Source: an uncultured Clostridia bacterium (lineage in GTDB: Bacteria; Bacillota; Clostridia; RUG12999). From it: DNA of 64,000 bases. Numbering within the stretch: the stretch's first letter is position 1; each line of letters starts with the position of its first letter. Below, piece after piece: positions 17,704 through 29,200 of this stretch. The notes below the pieces were generated by a model. That model saw only the letters and a program-made list of their open reading frames with translations, had not been told where the DNA came from and ran no database searches. Position numbers and translations under genes: made by a program. The stretch covers positions 48,016 through 112,015 of the forward strand of contig CAKVOK010000002.1 in the NCBI GenBank assembly GCA_934792465.1. Direction: 5' to 3'.

Positions 17704-20487
17704 ATGAAAAAAATTATAGCGTTTGTCTTGACGGCGATATTTGCAATGTCGTGCATATCTGCGTCGGCAGATGAAATAAAAAACAGTGAAAAATTCAAAA
17801 GATATTGCACAATTCTGAAATCGGCAGGCATAGAAACGGGATTTTCGAACGAAAACAATGTAATATCAAGAGAAAAACTGGCGGAACTTGCACTAAAACT
17901 TACCAAAACAGAGAGCGAAAAATGCACATCGGCAAAATACATTGATGTTCCTCTGAAACATTATGCGGCGGATTTGGTGTATACGGTTACGCAGAACGGA
18001 TATATGGCAGGCTTTGACGATAATACATTCAGATTGAATCAACCTGCCTCGGCATATGAATTTGCGAGAGTGCTGCTGTATATGCTCGATTACGGTACAA
18101 TGGCAAAAAAATTGGCATGGACGGAAGCGGATTTTAACAAACGGATTGCCGGAACAAATCTGCTTAACGGAACAAATTCATCGGTGCTTACCGAGGGCAA
18201 TGCTGCCGTTATGCTTTATAATATGCTGAAAGAGCCTGTGCTTATCGTTGAAAGCATAACGAATAAGGGAGCGGAATACAAAACCTCCGCAGACAAAACA
18301 TATATAACGGAAAAATGCAGCCTGCTCAAATGCAGCGGAGAAATTCGTGCCGACGGAGAGGCAGCGGCGGTGGGCATCGAGCCGACAGGCAAGGGAAAAG
18401 TGAATATCGGCGGAGAAATATATTATTATGACGGCGATTTAAAAAACAATATCGGATATACGGCGGAGTTTTATGCAACCGATATAAAGTCGGAGGATAT
18501 TCAGACGATAATATATCTTGAAATAAAAGAACCGTCGGCAGAGATTACGATTGACGCCGAGGATATACAAAGCTTTTCCAAAGGAACTTTGAAATATGAG
18601 TACGGCGGCAGAACAAAGACGGAGTATATAAACAGAAACAAAGCGAGTATATTTGTGAACGGCGCAAATGCCGAAAACGTTACGGATACCTTGTTTACAC
18701 CGCAGTCCGGTAATTTAAGGCTTGCGGATTTTGACGGTGACGGAACGTTCGATTCGGTTTTTGTAACGTCTGTTGTGTATATCAAGGTTGCACAGGTAAA
18801 TACAACGGATTATACGATTGTCGATTCCGATATGAAATACGAGATTGTAAGCGATGAGGACGCATTAGATTCGGACGGAGGAATAGAAGGCATTGCAAAC
18901 GGAAGCATTATAGCACTTGCGCCGAGCGATTTTGAGTACAAATACATAAACGGACAAAAAATTCCTATGCCGAAGGCGAAAGCAAAACATCTCAAAGCAC
19001 AAAAAATCGAAACAGCCGAATCCGGAACGGTAAAATCATACAACGAAGATATGATGACAATATCCGACGGAGAAAACGAAGTAAGTTTTGAATATTCAAA
19101 ATGGTTCAAGCTTCTGGTTAATGCCGGAGTGTATAAGCTGCCGGATACGGACAGTAATATTACGGTTTATGCGGATAACGGAAAAATTGTTTATGCGGAC
19201 GTTAATTCAATATACGGCGGAGCAAACAAAAAATATACATACGGCTATCTTGTAAAAATGTCGATGAACAACGGCACGCTCGAAAATCCGCAGTTTAAAA
19301 TTTATACGGAAGAGGGCATTATGGAAAAGCTCGAAGCTTCCGATAATTTAAAAATAGACGGAGCGAGAGCTTCGACGGCGGACAAAATTAAGAATACAAA
19401 GCTTTGCCGAAACGGCGAAACGGTAAAACAGCTTGTATGCTTTGATTTAACGGAGGACGGAAAGTTGAAAACGCTTTATACCGCACGCGATTTTGCTTCA
19501 AAGCAAATAACGGACGAAGGCGGAAACACCGTTGACAATCCGGATTACGACCCGAACTACCGCGGATATAACGAAAATTGCTTTTCGTATGACTACGGCT
19601 GTGCGGAATCGGAAAAAATCACATACAGACACGGATTCAGACATCTTTATACGTTGGACGAACAGGCAACAAAGGTGTTTGTTGTACCGTCGGACAGCGA
19701 GGACGAAAAATATTTCCAATTAAGGACACCGAGCTATTTTATAAATACCTCGCAATACAGCGTGAAGCTTTATGACGTGCAGAAAAACTTTGTTCCGTCG
19801 GCTGTTGTATGTATGGTAAAGGCGAGTGCCGGCACGGTGGAAATACCGCTGGAGCTGTATCCCGGAAATCCGTGTGCCATAGTTATGAAAACATCGCAGG
19901 CAATAGACGATGAGGGAGAGATAAGACCGCAGATAACGGTCATGGAAAACGGTTATCCGTTTAAGGTGGGCGCACCGTCCGGAGTTAGACGTGAATTGTT
20001 TGCGTCCGATGATGAAATGACATCGTATAACGGAACACGATACAGCGGAGGAATATATCCGTCCGTTAAATTCAAGGATTTGGTTCCGGGCGACGTTATA
20101 ATGTTCAAAACGAACGATAGGGGCGAAATCAGCGGATACAGAGTTCTCACGAGATACAATGATTTGTACGACGAAAACGGAAATTTTATATGCCGTGAAA
20201 TAAATACCAATGACCCTACGGCATCAATGTATATAACCTGCGGAAAGGTTGTCGATATTTTTGACGATTACAGCTTTACGTTCAATATCGACCCGAACGA
20301 AAACGTATCGGGACTGCGGTATTGCTATCAGGGGATAAATTCGACCAACTTTGCTGTGAACCTATACGACCCGACAAAATCGTCGAAAGTCATAAGCTGC
20401 ACCTCTAAGGAAATACGGATAGGGGATTATATCGTTACGAGAAGCGAGAGCGGTAAGGCACTTGAAGTATTTATTTTCAGAAAATAA
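17704..20487 (+). CDS. Large S-layer-like protein with N-terminal SLH domains
   Basis: The protein has 927 residues with AAAGGGGG before ATG 17704. A signal peptide (MKKIIAFVLTAIFAMSCISASA) is followed by degenerate SLH repeats over about residues 35-185, including KYIDVPLKHYAADLVYTVTQ and FARVLLYML. The remaining 740 residues are beta-rich and match no family I know. A calcium-loop-like DFDGDGTFDSVFV occurs near residue 345, and several later segments look like small beta-barrels (GDVIMFKTNDRGEISGYRVL). The combination resembles large clostridial surface proteins found in polysaccharide loci. A wall-bound structural or glycan-binding role is inferred. Confidence 0.78.
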   Translation: MKKIIAFVLTAIFAMSCISASADEIKNSEKFKRYCTILKSAGIETGFSNENNVISREKLAELALKLTKTESEKCTSAKYIDVPLKHYAADLVYTVTQNGYMAGFDDNTFRLNQPASAYEFARVLLYMLDYGTMAKKLAWTEADFNKRIAGTNLLNGTNSSVLTEGNAAVMLYNMLKEPVLIVESITNKGAEYKTSADKTYITEKCSLLKCSGEIRADGEAAAVGIEPTGKGKVNIGGEIYYYDGDLKNNIGYTAEFYATDIKSEDIQTIIYLEIKEPSAEITIDAEDIQSFSKGTLKYEYGGRTKTEYINRNKASIFVNGANAENVTDTLFTPQSGNLRLADFDGDGTFDSVFVTSVVYIKVAQVNTTDYTIVDSDMKYEIVSDEDALDSDGGIEGIANGSIIALAPSDFEYKYINGQKIPMPKAKAKHLKAQKIETAESGTVKSYNEDMMTISDGENEVSFEYSKWFKLLVNAGVYKLPDTDSNITVYADNGKIVYADVNSIYGGANKKYTYGYLVKMSMNNGTLENPQFKIYTEEGIMEKLEASDNLKIDGARASTADKIKNTKLCRNGETVKQLVCFDLTEDGKLKTLYTARDFASKQITDEGGNTVDNPDYDPNYRGYNENCFSYDYGCAESEKITYRHGFRHLYTLDEQATKVFVVPSDSEDEKYFQLRTPSYFINTSQYSVKLYDVQKNFVPSAVVCMVKASAGTVEIPLELYPGNPCAIVMKTSQAIDDEGEIRPQITVMENGYPFKVGAPSGVRRELFASDDEMTSYNGTRYSGGIYPSVKFKDLVPGDVIMFKTNDRGEISGYRVLTRYNDLYDENGNFICREINTNDPTASMYITCGKVVDIFDDYSFTFNIDPNENVSGLRYCYQGINSTNFAVNLYDPTKSSKVISCTSKEIRIGDYIVTRSESGKALEVFIFRK

Positions 20488-20509
20488 TCGGAGTCAGGGA
20501 GGAAAAAAG

Positions 20510-21463
20510 GTGAAACGCACAGAATATATAAGTAGGTGCAAAAAAGGAGCTGCCGCAGTCTTGAAGGACGAGATGAAAAATTACTGGCAGCTGTATGTGT
20601 TACTTATTTTGCCCATAGCTTATTTTATAATTTTTAAATATTTACCCATGTACGGTGCGCAGATTGCATTCAGGGACTATAGTCCCGTGAAAGGCATAAC
20701 CGGCAGCCCTTGGGTAGGACTTAAACATTTCAAAGCCTTCTTTTTGAGTCCGCAATGCAAAATGCTTATTGTAAATACCGTAGCGCTGAGCTTGTATTCG
20801 ATAATTGCGGGATTTATTTTCCCGATTATACTTGCGATATGCTTTAATTACATAGGAAATGCAGGGTTGAAAAAGCTTGTGCAGACGGCAACATTTATAC
20901 CTAATTTTATTTCTACGGTTGTAATGGTCGGAATTTTGTTTCAGCTGTTCAATCCGAGAATAGGTGTAATAACAAATCTTATTGAAGCAATAGCGCATAC
21001 AAAAATTGACATACTCGGCAATCCGAAAATGTTCAGGCATCTTTATGTCTGGTCGGGAGTGTGGCAGACGGCAGGCTGGAACTCCGTTATATACATTGCC
21101 GCACTCACGGGTGTCGATGACCAGCTTCATGAGGCCGCAATCGTAGACGGCGCAAGCAAAATCAAGAGAATAATACATATTGATATACCGGCGATTATGC
21201 CTACGGCGATTATAATGTTCATACTTAATCTCGGCGGAGTAATGACCGTTGGGTTCGAGAAAACGCTGCTCATGCAAAATTCGCTGAATATAGGATATTC
21301 GGAGGTTATAGACACATATGTCTACAAGATAGGTATAGCGGCGCAGGGAGCAAGCTTTTCCTATCCCTCGGCGATAGGTATTGTTCAGGCGATAATAAAC
21401 TTTATACTTGTATTTACGGTAAACAAAATTTCGGCAAGGGTTTCGGAAACCTCGTTGTGGTAA
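20510..21463 (+). CDS. LplB-type sugar ABC permease, importer 2
   Basis: The protein has 317 residues and starts at GTG 20510, with GGGAGG about 7 nt upstream and directly after the SLH protein stop. It has six membrane helices, the N-terminal LYVLLILPIAYFIIFKYLPM typical of this family, and the EAA loop LHEAAIVDGASKIKRIIHI. It is a paralogue of the permease at 5488 with the same ending (ISARVSETSLW). Together with the next two genes it forms a second oligosaccharide importer, which implies that the locus delivers at least two classes of product to the cell. Confidence 0.92.
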   Translation: MKRTEYISRCKKGAAAVLKDEMKNYWQLYVLLILPIAYFIIFKYLPMYGAQIAFRDYSPVKGITGSPWVGLKHFKAFFLSPQCKMLIVNTVALSLYSIIAGFIFPIILAICFNYIGNAGLKKLVQTATFIPNFISTVVMVGILFQLFNPRIGVITNLIEAIAHTKIDILGNPKMFRHLYVWSGVWQTAGWNSVIYIAALTGVDDQLHEAAIVDGASKIKRIIHIDIPAIMPTAIIMFILNLGGVMTVGFEKTLLMQNSLNIGYSEVIDTYVYKIGIAAQGASFSYPSAIGIVQAIINFILVFTVNKISARVSETSLW

Positions 21464-21476
21464 GGGCGGTGAAAGA

Positions 21477-22385
21477 ATGGCAAAAAAGGAAAAATCAATA
21501 TCTGAACGCAATATGTTCAAAGGTGATGTTACGTTCGACATAATAAATCATATAATAGTATTTATCGTTCTTATTATAGTTGCGTATCCGATAATTTATG
21601 TTGTAAGCGCATCCTTCAGCTCGCCGACGGCGATTATGGCGGGGAAGATAAGGCTTTTGCCGGTTGAGCCGGGGCTTGAGGGATATAAAGTTTTGCTGAA
21701 ATATTCAAAGGTGCTTACGGGATTTTACAATTCCGTGATATATACGGTGTTCGGTACGCTGATAAGCATGTTTCTGACGGTATGCGGGGCGTATCCGCTG
21801 TCACGTCCGGATTTTAAGGTGAGAGGGAAAATACTGCTGATGTTCGCATTTACAATGTGGTTTACGGGCGGCATAATCCCGACGTATATGATAGTGCAGA
21901 AAATAGGCATACTCGATACACGTCTGGCGATTCTGCTCCCCACGGCGATAAGCTTTTACAATCTCACGATTGTAAGGACGTATTTTGTGAACAGCATACC
22001 AAAGGAGCTGAATGAAGCGGCGAGAATAGACGGCTGCGATGATTTCAGATATCTGATAAAAATTGCACTGCCGCTTTCCGTACCTGTGCTGGCAGTCGTC
22101 GGAATGTATTATGCGGTGGGACAATGGAACTCATATTTCAACGCATTTTTATATTTGCAGTCGCAGAAGCTTTTTCCGCTGCAGATAGTATTAAGGGATA
22201 TACTTATACTTAATTCGGCAAACGACGCAATCGGCGATTTACAAATTGCAAGCCAAAGAGAATATATGTCGGAGCTTTTGAAATATTCTCTTATCGTTGT
22301 TTCGTCATTGCCGGTAATAATGATTTATCTTGTAGTCCAGAAGCATTTGATAAAAGGAATTATGATAGGAGCAATAAAAGGCTAA
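21477..22385 (+). CDS. LplC/YtcP-type sugar ABC permease, importer 2
   Basis: The protein has 302 residues. Features are VAYPIIYVVSASFSSPTAIM, FTGGIIPTYMIVQKIG, the EAA loop LNEAARIDGCDDFRYLIKIA and the ending HLIKGIMIGAIKG. It lies between its partner permease and the binding lipoprotein, with only short gaps, and is paralogous to the permease at 6435. Confidence 0.92.
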   Translation: MAKKEKSISERNMFKGDVTFDIINHIIVFIVLIIVAYPIIYVVSASFSSPTAIMAGKIRLLPVEPGLEGYKVLLKYSKVLTGFYNSVIYTVFGTLISMFLTVCGAYPLSRPDFKVRGKILLMFAFTMWFTGGIIPTYMIVQKIGILDTRLAILLPTAISFYNLTIVRTYFVNSIPKELNEAARIDGCDDFRYLIKIALPLSVPVLAVVGMYYAVGQWNSYFNAFLYLQSQKLFPLQIVLRDILILNSANDAIGDLQIASQREYMSELLKYSLIVVSSLPVIMIYLVVQKHLIKGIMIGAIKG

Positions 22386-22400
22386 AAGGAGGCAGGCAAT

Positions 22401-24029
22401 ATGAAAAAATCAATGAAAATCGTTGCGGCGGTATTGACGGCAACACTTATATTCACAGGCTGTTCAAACGGCAAAAAGAAAAAAGAGAACGTAAACGTAA
22501 AGCTTACGGAAACGGGAAGCTATCCCATAGTCGAAGAGCCGGTTACATTATCCGTGCTGACGCCGGCATCGACATATGTAGAAGATTATTCGACAAATGA
22601 ATTTACAAAATATTATGAGAAAAAAACAAATGTAAAAATAGATTGGCAGATAATATCCGGCGAGCTTGCGCAGAAGCTTAATGTTATAATCGCAAGCGGA
22701 AATTATCCCGATGTATTTTTAAACTGTACAATAAAGAAGCCGGCACAGGCACAGTACGGACGCGATGGAATTATACTCCCGCTTAACGATTTGATAGAAA
22801 AGCATACGGTTAATATTAAAAAGGTACTCGGCGAGAATGAATATATCAAAAAGCAGTATACCGCACCGGACGGCAATATATACGGTCTCGGAGCTTTCTC
22901 CTCCGCATATCATGCGCGTACATCTACGAAGATGTGGGTGTATGAGCCGTGGCTCAAACAATCAGGTATAGATATGCCGGAAACAACTGAGGATTTCAAA
23001 AACTTTCTTATTAAAGTGCGTGACGGAGATTTCAACGGCAATGGCAAAAAGGACGAAATACCGATTCTCGGACTCGGCACGAGAGATACGATAAAATTCA
23101 TTATGAATGCGTTTACGTATATGGACGATTATGAAGATTTTGAGTTCTTTGTTGAAAACGGCAAGGTTGTGTATTCTCCGACAACAGACGGCTTCAAAGA
23201 GGGGCTTAAATATGTCAGAGATTTGTATAAAGAGGGACTTATAGCGAAAGACAGCTTTGTTATAGACCGCCAGCAGAGAACGGCGATAGTGGAAAACCGG
23301 GAATATCCGCTTGTTGCGTGCTGCCCGGCACTTTGGTACGGTCAGTTTACGGTAAACAACGGAGGCACCGGCAGATTTGCGGAATTTACGGCTGTGCCGC
23401 CGCTGACGGGTCCGTCCGGCAGAAAAGCCGCCGCTTTGCGTCAGCCGCTTATAGACGGTCAGAAATTCAGTATTTCAGCATCATGCGAATATCCCGAGGT
23501 TGCTATCCGCTGGATTGACAGATTCTTCTGCGAAGAGGGATTTCTCGATGCGGAAAAAGGTCAGGAGGGCGTAGGCTGGAGAAAGGCTAAGGACGGCGAA
23601 AAGAATATTTTCGGTCAGCCGGCGAAATATGCCGACCTTACGGGAGAATTCGGTGAAACTCAGAATAAGCATTGGGTGCAGCTTGTTCCGGAATACAGAA
23701 GTGAAGAAGGCGAATTTTTCTTTGCATCGGACGATACGAGCGGAAAGAGCCTTGAAGCAAGACTTTATAAGGAATCACAGAAATATGAGCCTTATGTGGA
23801 GGATAAGACGTTGCCGGATATGTTCTACGGCGAGGACGTTATAAACGAATATTCCACCCTGAAAACGAATATTTATAACGAAACATATAAGATGGTTGCG
23901 GATATGATACTCGGCGATAAGGAAATAGATTCGCAGTGGGATAATTATATAAGCACGCTTGAAAAACAGGGATTGAAAAGATATACGGAAATTCAGCAGA
24001 AAACATATGATAATTATATAAAGAATTAA
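22401..24029 (+). CDS. Extracellular sugar-binding lipoprotein, importer 2
   Basis: The protein has 542 residues. A signal peptide and lipobox (TLIFTGC, cysteine near residue 21) are followed by a Lys-rich linker and a family 1 solute-binding fold. DGDFNGNGKKDEIPILGLG is a calcium-loop-like motif also seen in the importer 1 lipoprotein. AAAAGGAGG precedes ATG 22401. It is the receptor of importer 2. Its sequence departs from the 7345 lipoprotein outside these motifs. Confidence 0.92.
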   Translation: MKKSMKIVAAVLTATLIFTGCSNGKKKKENVNVKLTETGSYPIVEEPVTLSVLTPASTYVEDYSTNEFTKYYEKKTNVKIDWQIISGELAQKLNVIIASGNYPDVFLNCTIKKPAQAQYGRDGIILPLNDLIEKHTVNIKKVLGENEYIKKQYTAPDGNIYGLGAFSSAYHARTSTKMWVYEPWLKQSGIDMPETTEDFKNFLIKVRDGDFNGNGKKDEIPILGLGTRDTIKFIMNAFTYMDDYEDFEFFVENGKVVYSPTTDGFKEGLKYVRDLYKEGLIAKDSFVIDRQQRTAIVENREYPLVACCPALWYGQFTVNNGGTGRFAEFTAVPPLTGPSGRKAAALRQPLIDGQKFSISASCEYPEVAIRWIDRFFCEEGFLDAEKGQEGVGWRKAKDGEKNIFGQPAKYADLTGEFGETQNKHWVQLVPEYRSEEGEFFFASDDTSGKSLEARLYKESQKYEPYVEDKTLPDMFYGEDVINEYSTLKTNIYNETYKMVADMILGDKEIDSQWDNYISTLEKQGLKRYTEIQQKTYDNYIKN

Positions 24030-24049
24030 TATCAAAAGGAGAGAATGTC

Positions 24050-26263
24050 TTGAATAAACGAAAGGTATTTTTTGCTACATTTTTACTTTCATATATTGTG
24101 CTTGCGATTGTGATAGCCGTGATTTATACGGGAGTATACGGCAGCTATGCGAAAACCTTAAAAACAAAAAGCGAACAATACAATGTATTGCAGTTAAAGA
24201 AGAACGTTTCGTTTATAGACAAGACACTGCAAAAGATAAATCTAAGCATGGAAGCGGTAAAAAGCTCGGACGCATTTGCGGAAATATGCAATGCCGACAG
24301 CGATGTTGACATTATAAATCTGATTAATATTCAAAACAGCCTGAAAAGCACAGAGGCGGACGAATATCTGTTTAAGGTGCAATATATAAGCCTGGCGGAT
24401 AAAAATTTCATTGCGGCGCGCAGCAATTCCACGCTCGGCAAGGAAGAATATTTTTCGAAAATTGTACGTTTTAAAAATTTATCCGATGAAAAGATAATGA
24501 AAACCGTCAGTTCGGGGAAGAAAAGCCGATATGTATTCCCTGCGGAAACGGTAACGCTGTCCGGCATAAAAACAAAAGCAATATCGGTTGTAACGGTTTT
24601 CGAAAAAGACGGAAGAAAAATAGGATATATGAACAGCATAATAGCTGTAAAATCCGTGCGTGATGCCGTTATTGATGGATTTGAAAACGGATTTGCCGCT
24701 GTTTATGACGAAAATAAAAATTTGCTGTATGCGGACAAGGATTGTAAAACGGATTTTTACAAATACGACAAAATGCTTTTGAACGGCAAAAATGTTGTTA
24801 TTGCTTCAAGAAGCGATTATAACCGCTGGACATATGTGGTATCGGAAAATCAAAAATATGTTTTCGGAGCACTCAGCAGAGTAAAGCTGCTTATATTTGC
24901 CGCAACACTGATTGCCATTATATTTGCGCTTGTTTTCGGCAAGCTTTTCATGCGAAAAAACGTAATGCCGATAGGCGAAATACTCGACCTTGTGGAGCAT
25001 GACGGGGAAACCGAAGCGAAAAGCAGCATTTACGATAATATATATTCATATGTATTTTTACTGAAAAACGATTTGGAATTGCTGAAAAAATATTTTGAGA
25101 AAAATGTGAATTTCTTGCAGGGAGGTATTGTAAGAAAGCTTTTGGACGGTGATTTCAAATCTGAAGAGGAGTTGTTTGAGCAATGCCGATATACCGGTCT
25201 TGATTTTGAAAATCGGCTGTTTTGGATTACGGTGGTAAAATCCGGACCGGAATGGCTCGGACATGAGATTAAAATAAAAAATCAGGAGCTTGTGGAGGCA
25301 TTATGCTACGCTGTTCTGGAAAAAAACGGGAAATATTATAAGGACACGGATTTTTATATCTGTCGTGCGGGAGAAAACATAACGGCGATTTTGTTCAGCA
25401 GAGTTTCGGGAGATATTTCAAAGGCGCAGAGGCACAGAGGCGGAATTGAACGTATTCTGAAAAAACAGCTGGACAATAAAATCGGCAAAGAGTTTTACCT
25501 CGGAACGGGAGAAACCGTGGAAGATGCACTTTTGATAAGCCGCAGCTACGGCGAAGTTTTGTCGGCTATTGAAAGGGAAAGGGCAATAAGTAACGAAAAA
25601 AGCATGTCTATATCCGCAAATTATTGGTATCCTCTTGAAGTGGAGAACCGTATTGCCAATATGACCGTAAATGGCGAAATTGATGGGATTAAAAAGGTAA
25701 TTTCGGAAATTGAAGAGAAAAATTTCAAGGAACAAAATCTGACGGATGCAGATTTGCTTGCATTGTATTATGAAATCAAGGCGACGCTTGTAAAGCTGCT
25801 GAAAATGAATTCGGTAGAGGTGTCGGAGGAGGTTATATCGGCACCGGACGAGAAAAAGCCGGAAGCGGCAGTCAGATACATTTTAAACGTCATAGAAGAA
25901 ATATGTAAGGAAAGCGGTAAAAAGAACAAAAACCGCGACGAAGAAAATTATGAAAGAATCAAACATTTCATATATAAAAATTATTGGAATCCGGATATGT
26001 CGCTGACGCTCATAAGCGATAAATTCGGGTTGAACGAAACGTATATCTCGGCTTTATTCAAAAAATACAACGGAAATTATTTGTCTTATCTCGAAAGCGT
26101 AAGGCTTGAATGTGCCTGCAAAATGATGCTGAGCGAAAAAATTAATATAAACGAGGTTGCGGAAATAGTGGGCTACAACAGCGACCAGTCTTTCAGACGT
26201 GCATTCAAGAGGTATTACGGTATATCGCCGACGAGCTATAAGGAGCTTTATAAGAATAAATGA
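24050..26263 (+). CDS. Membrane-bound AraC-family regulator with extracellular sensor
   Basis: The protein has 737 residues. The start is TTG 24050, supported by AAGGAG 8 nt upstream; an ATG at 24045 is out of frame. The order is a membrane helix (about 9-30), an extracellular Cache-like region (about 31-275), a second helix (about 279-300, LLIFAATLIAIIFALVFGKL), a cytoplasmic region with a degenerate middle domain, and a C-terminal AraC double helix-turn-helix (about 633-737, ending YYGISPTSYKELYKNK). It is the complete counterpart of the partial gene at the window start. It probably senses an extracellular sugar and directly activates importer 2 and the lyase genes around it. Confidence 0.9.
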   Translation: MNKRKVFFATFLLSYIVLAIVIAVIYTGVYGSYAKTLKTKSEQYNVLQLKKNVSFIDKTLQKINLSMEAVKSSDAFAEICNADSDVDIINLINIQNSLKSTEADEYLFKVQYISLADKNFIAARSNSTLGKEEYFSKIVRFKNLSDEKIMKTVSSGKKSRYVFPAETVTLSGIKTKAISVVTVFEKDGRKIGYMNSIIAVKSVRDAVIDGFENGFAAVYDENKNLLYADKDCKTDFYKYDKMLLNGKNVVIASRSDYNRWTYVVSENQKYVFGALSRVKLLIFAATLIAIIFALVFGKLFMRKNVMPIGEILDLVEHDGETEAKSSIYDNIYSYVFLLKNDLELLKKYFEKNVNFLQGGIVRKLLDGDFKSEEELFEQCRYTGLDFENRLFWITVVKSGPEWLGHEIKIKNQELVEALCYAVLEKNGKYYKDTDFYICRAGENITAILFSRVSGDISKAQRHRGGIERILKKQLDNKIGKEFYLGTGETVEDALLISRSYGEVLSAIERERAISNEKSMSISANYWYPLEVENRIANMTVNGEIDGIKKVISEIEEKNFKEQNLTDADLLALYYEIKATLVKLLKMNSVEVSEEVISAPDEKKPEAAVRYILNVIEEICKESGKKNKNRDEENYERIKHFIYKNYWNPDMSLTLISDKFGLNETYISALFKKYNGNYLSYLESVRLECACKMMLSEKININEVAEIVGYNSDQSFRRAFKRYYGISPTSYKELYKNK

Positions 26264-26292
26264 CAGAGATACATTAATCGGGAGGAAAGTAT

Positions 26293-29200
26293 ATGAGTTT
26301 CAAAAAAATATGTGCGTTTATGCTGTGCGTATTCATGCTGATTCCGTCGCTTTGTTCGGCGGAGGAAACGCTGTGGACGGAGAAGAATATTTCCGTGGAC
26401 GAAACACAGCTGAATTGGGTCGGCGAAAGAAAATTTGATGATGTAAAGCCGATAACGAGAGGAGAAACGGCGGCACTCACGGCAAAGGCTCTCGGCATGG
26501 TTTATGCCGGTGATGACAGAAAATATAAAGACGTAAGCCAGGTATACGGTAACAGAATAAGTGCGGTAACGGCACTCAATATAATGCAGGGCAGCAGCGA
26601 CGGATATTTTTATCCGGATTCGTATATTACGAGAGAAGAGCTTGCGGCTGTTGCCGTAAGGGCATATAATGCAGTATCACAGACACCTGTGTCGGCAGAG
26701 ATTAAAGAGGATGCATACAACGATTTTGATATGATAAGCGACTGGGCGGCGGAATATGTGTTCGCAGCCGTTCAGCTGAAAGCGATTTCGGCAAAAAATA
26801 AGCTGATACGTCCGAAAGATTACGCAACAAGAGCGGAATGTATAGAGGCTGTGGCAAAGGCGGCAGGCTTAAAAATGTTCGAGTATACCAAAACGGAAGC
26901 AAAGCAGCAGGATAAGACCGAAGCCGTTCAGAAGCCGCAGCAGGATTCGGGAAAGCTTATAACGGAGGTTAGCGAAGTCGGCGACAGTATTTTAAATGGC
27001 AGAGATATGGGAACCGTTGCCGAACTTGACGCTTCAAAAGATGTCAGCAAGGAATATGAGGTGTATCAAAAAGCGGTTGTAAGGAATCAGATGGGTACGA
27101 GCGGAATCTATATGAAAGCAAGATTTTCGGCAGGGAGTGCGGTAAAGCTTTATGCGGCAAGAACAACCGAGATACCGGAAATCGAAACCTCCGCACCGTA
27201 TGCTCCGTCGTCATATCTTCGGGTATGCGACCCGGACGGCACTCTTGTGGGATTTTACGATTTTACGGATATTGAAGGCAAAAAGGCAATAGAAGTAGTG
27301 CCCTCGGTTAAAAAAGAGGGAATATGGACATTTACGTTTACGGGATGCCGTACAAACGATACGGTGGAATTCGGATTCGGCGGTGCTTCGTCATGGGGAA
27401 TAGGCGGCATGTCGGCATTTGTTCCGACAGAAACCACTCCGAACGAGATGTATGTATACTGCCAGCCACAGGCAATGGAAATACAGGTCGTTACGGGTGC
27501 GAACGCAACGGTTGCGTTCAGCGATGAAACCGGCAAAAAAATAAGTCCCGAAGAGTTTAATTCATCGTGGTACAAGAAAAAATACACAGCAAAGCCGGCA
27601 ATCGGCGACAGCGTGTATAAGCTGGAAATCGGCAAAGGCAGAGATGCGATAGCCATAGATATGGCACCGTCGCTGATGTGTCCCACTGCGGAAATGGCTA
27701 AGGATTTGAAAGGCGGCTGGGTAGAAAGCCACGGCAAGCTTATGCAGGGACCGTTGCAGGCACGAATCAGAGATTTGGCGGTTAATATTGTTGACAATTG
27801 CAATCTCGATGTCGATATAGGCGAAATTCCGCCGCTGCCGGCAAAGGAAGATATTAAGAATATCATGGCGGAAGCACAGATGTTCGGCAAATATGCACCT
27901 ATAGGCGGATTGAATTATGCTTTTAATATGCAGATTTTAGATACTGATGATATTTTCCTCGGATATATGGCAACGGAAAATGTGAAAAACGGCACTGAAA
28001 AATTTGCCGATTATCAGGCAGGCGAATTTATGCAGGTAAATTTAAATCCTCTTGACGGAATGAGCGCCGCATTGAGAATACCGGCACAGCTTAATTATTT
28101 TTACGGCAACGAAGCGCTTATGCGCCGCTGTGAGCTGTATCTTTTGAGTGGACTCTACAGCTTAAGCGAGGATATGTATGCCAGAGAGAACAGGCTTGAT
28201 TCCGGTTCGACGGGCACAACGCACGCAGGCTTTTTCTTTAAATATACAACGCACGCATACCAGCTGCTGAAACCGCTTCTCCCGAAAGAAGATCTTGAGA
28301 TTATAGAGGAAGCAATAATAGCATATGCGGACGCACAGCCGAACTACAGGGGATATGTTACAAATCAAATGCTTCATGCTAACGAAGGGCTTTTGTGTAC
28401 ATATATTTCAACCGGCATCGAGCGTTATCATGAGGCTTGGAAACGTCAGATAAGAACCGTGATAAATCCTGTTAAAGGCTGGGACGGCTTCGGATTTAAT
28501 CACGAGGGCGGATATTATATTGAACAGCTGGGCTGCGATGGAAACTACAGCTGGCTGAATCAGTATTTCTTTGCGAATATGTACCGCGAATACAGCTTGC
28601 TTGATACGGCAGATGAGGAAATATACACGGCAATGAGAAATATAATACACGAAAATATGGTATTTGAAAGCTATGCATGGCTTACGAATCCTTTGAACTG
28701 TGAGCAGGATTTCCCGATGTCCGATTCTTTTACAAGCCGTACAAAATCGTGGCACGGTTATATTAACGGATTCCCCGGAAAAGAACGTGTTATGGATATA
28801 GAACCGCTGGCGAAACGCAGACAGCTTTTGCAGTATCATGACGATACGGGACCGTCATTCCCGTCAAGCGTATTTCCGCATTTGCTGAATAATGAGGATT
28901 GGGCATATCAGCATATAAAGGAGCATTACACGGAATACGACAAGAAATTTGAACAGCACACAGGCGGCTGGACGAACGACTTGTACGGATTGTTTGAGGA
29001 CGCATATTACGGCGAGAATAAAGACATGGAACCGGCGCAGCTCCCGTGCGAGGGCGAGGACGGAATCAAAGAATATCAGGGATTTATAGCATATAAAAAC
29101 AAGGGAATCTACGGCTATACGTTTTATAATTTCAGGCAGGAATGGAATCTCCCGGCTATATCGTGGATGGGCGGAGGACCGAACATAATCTGGAGCGAAA

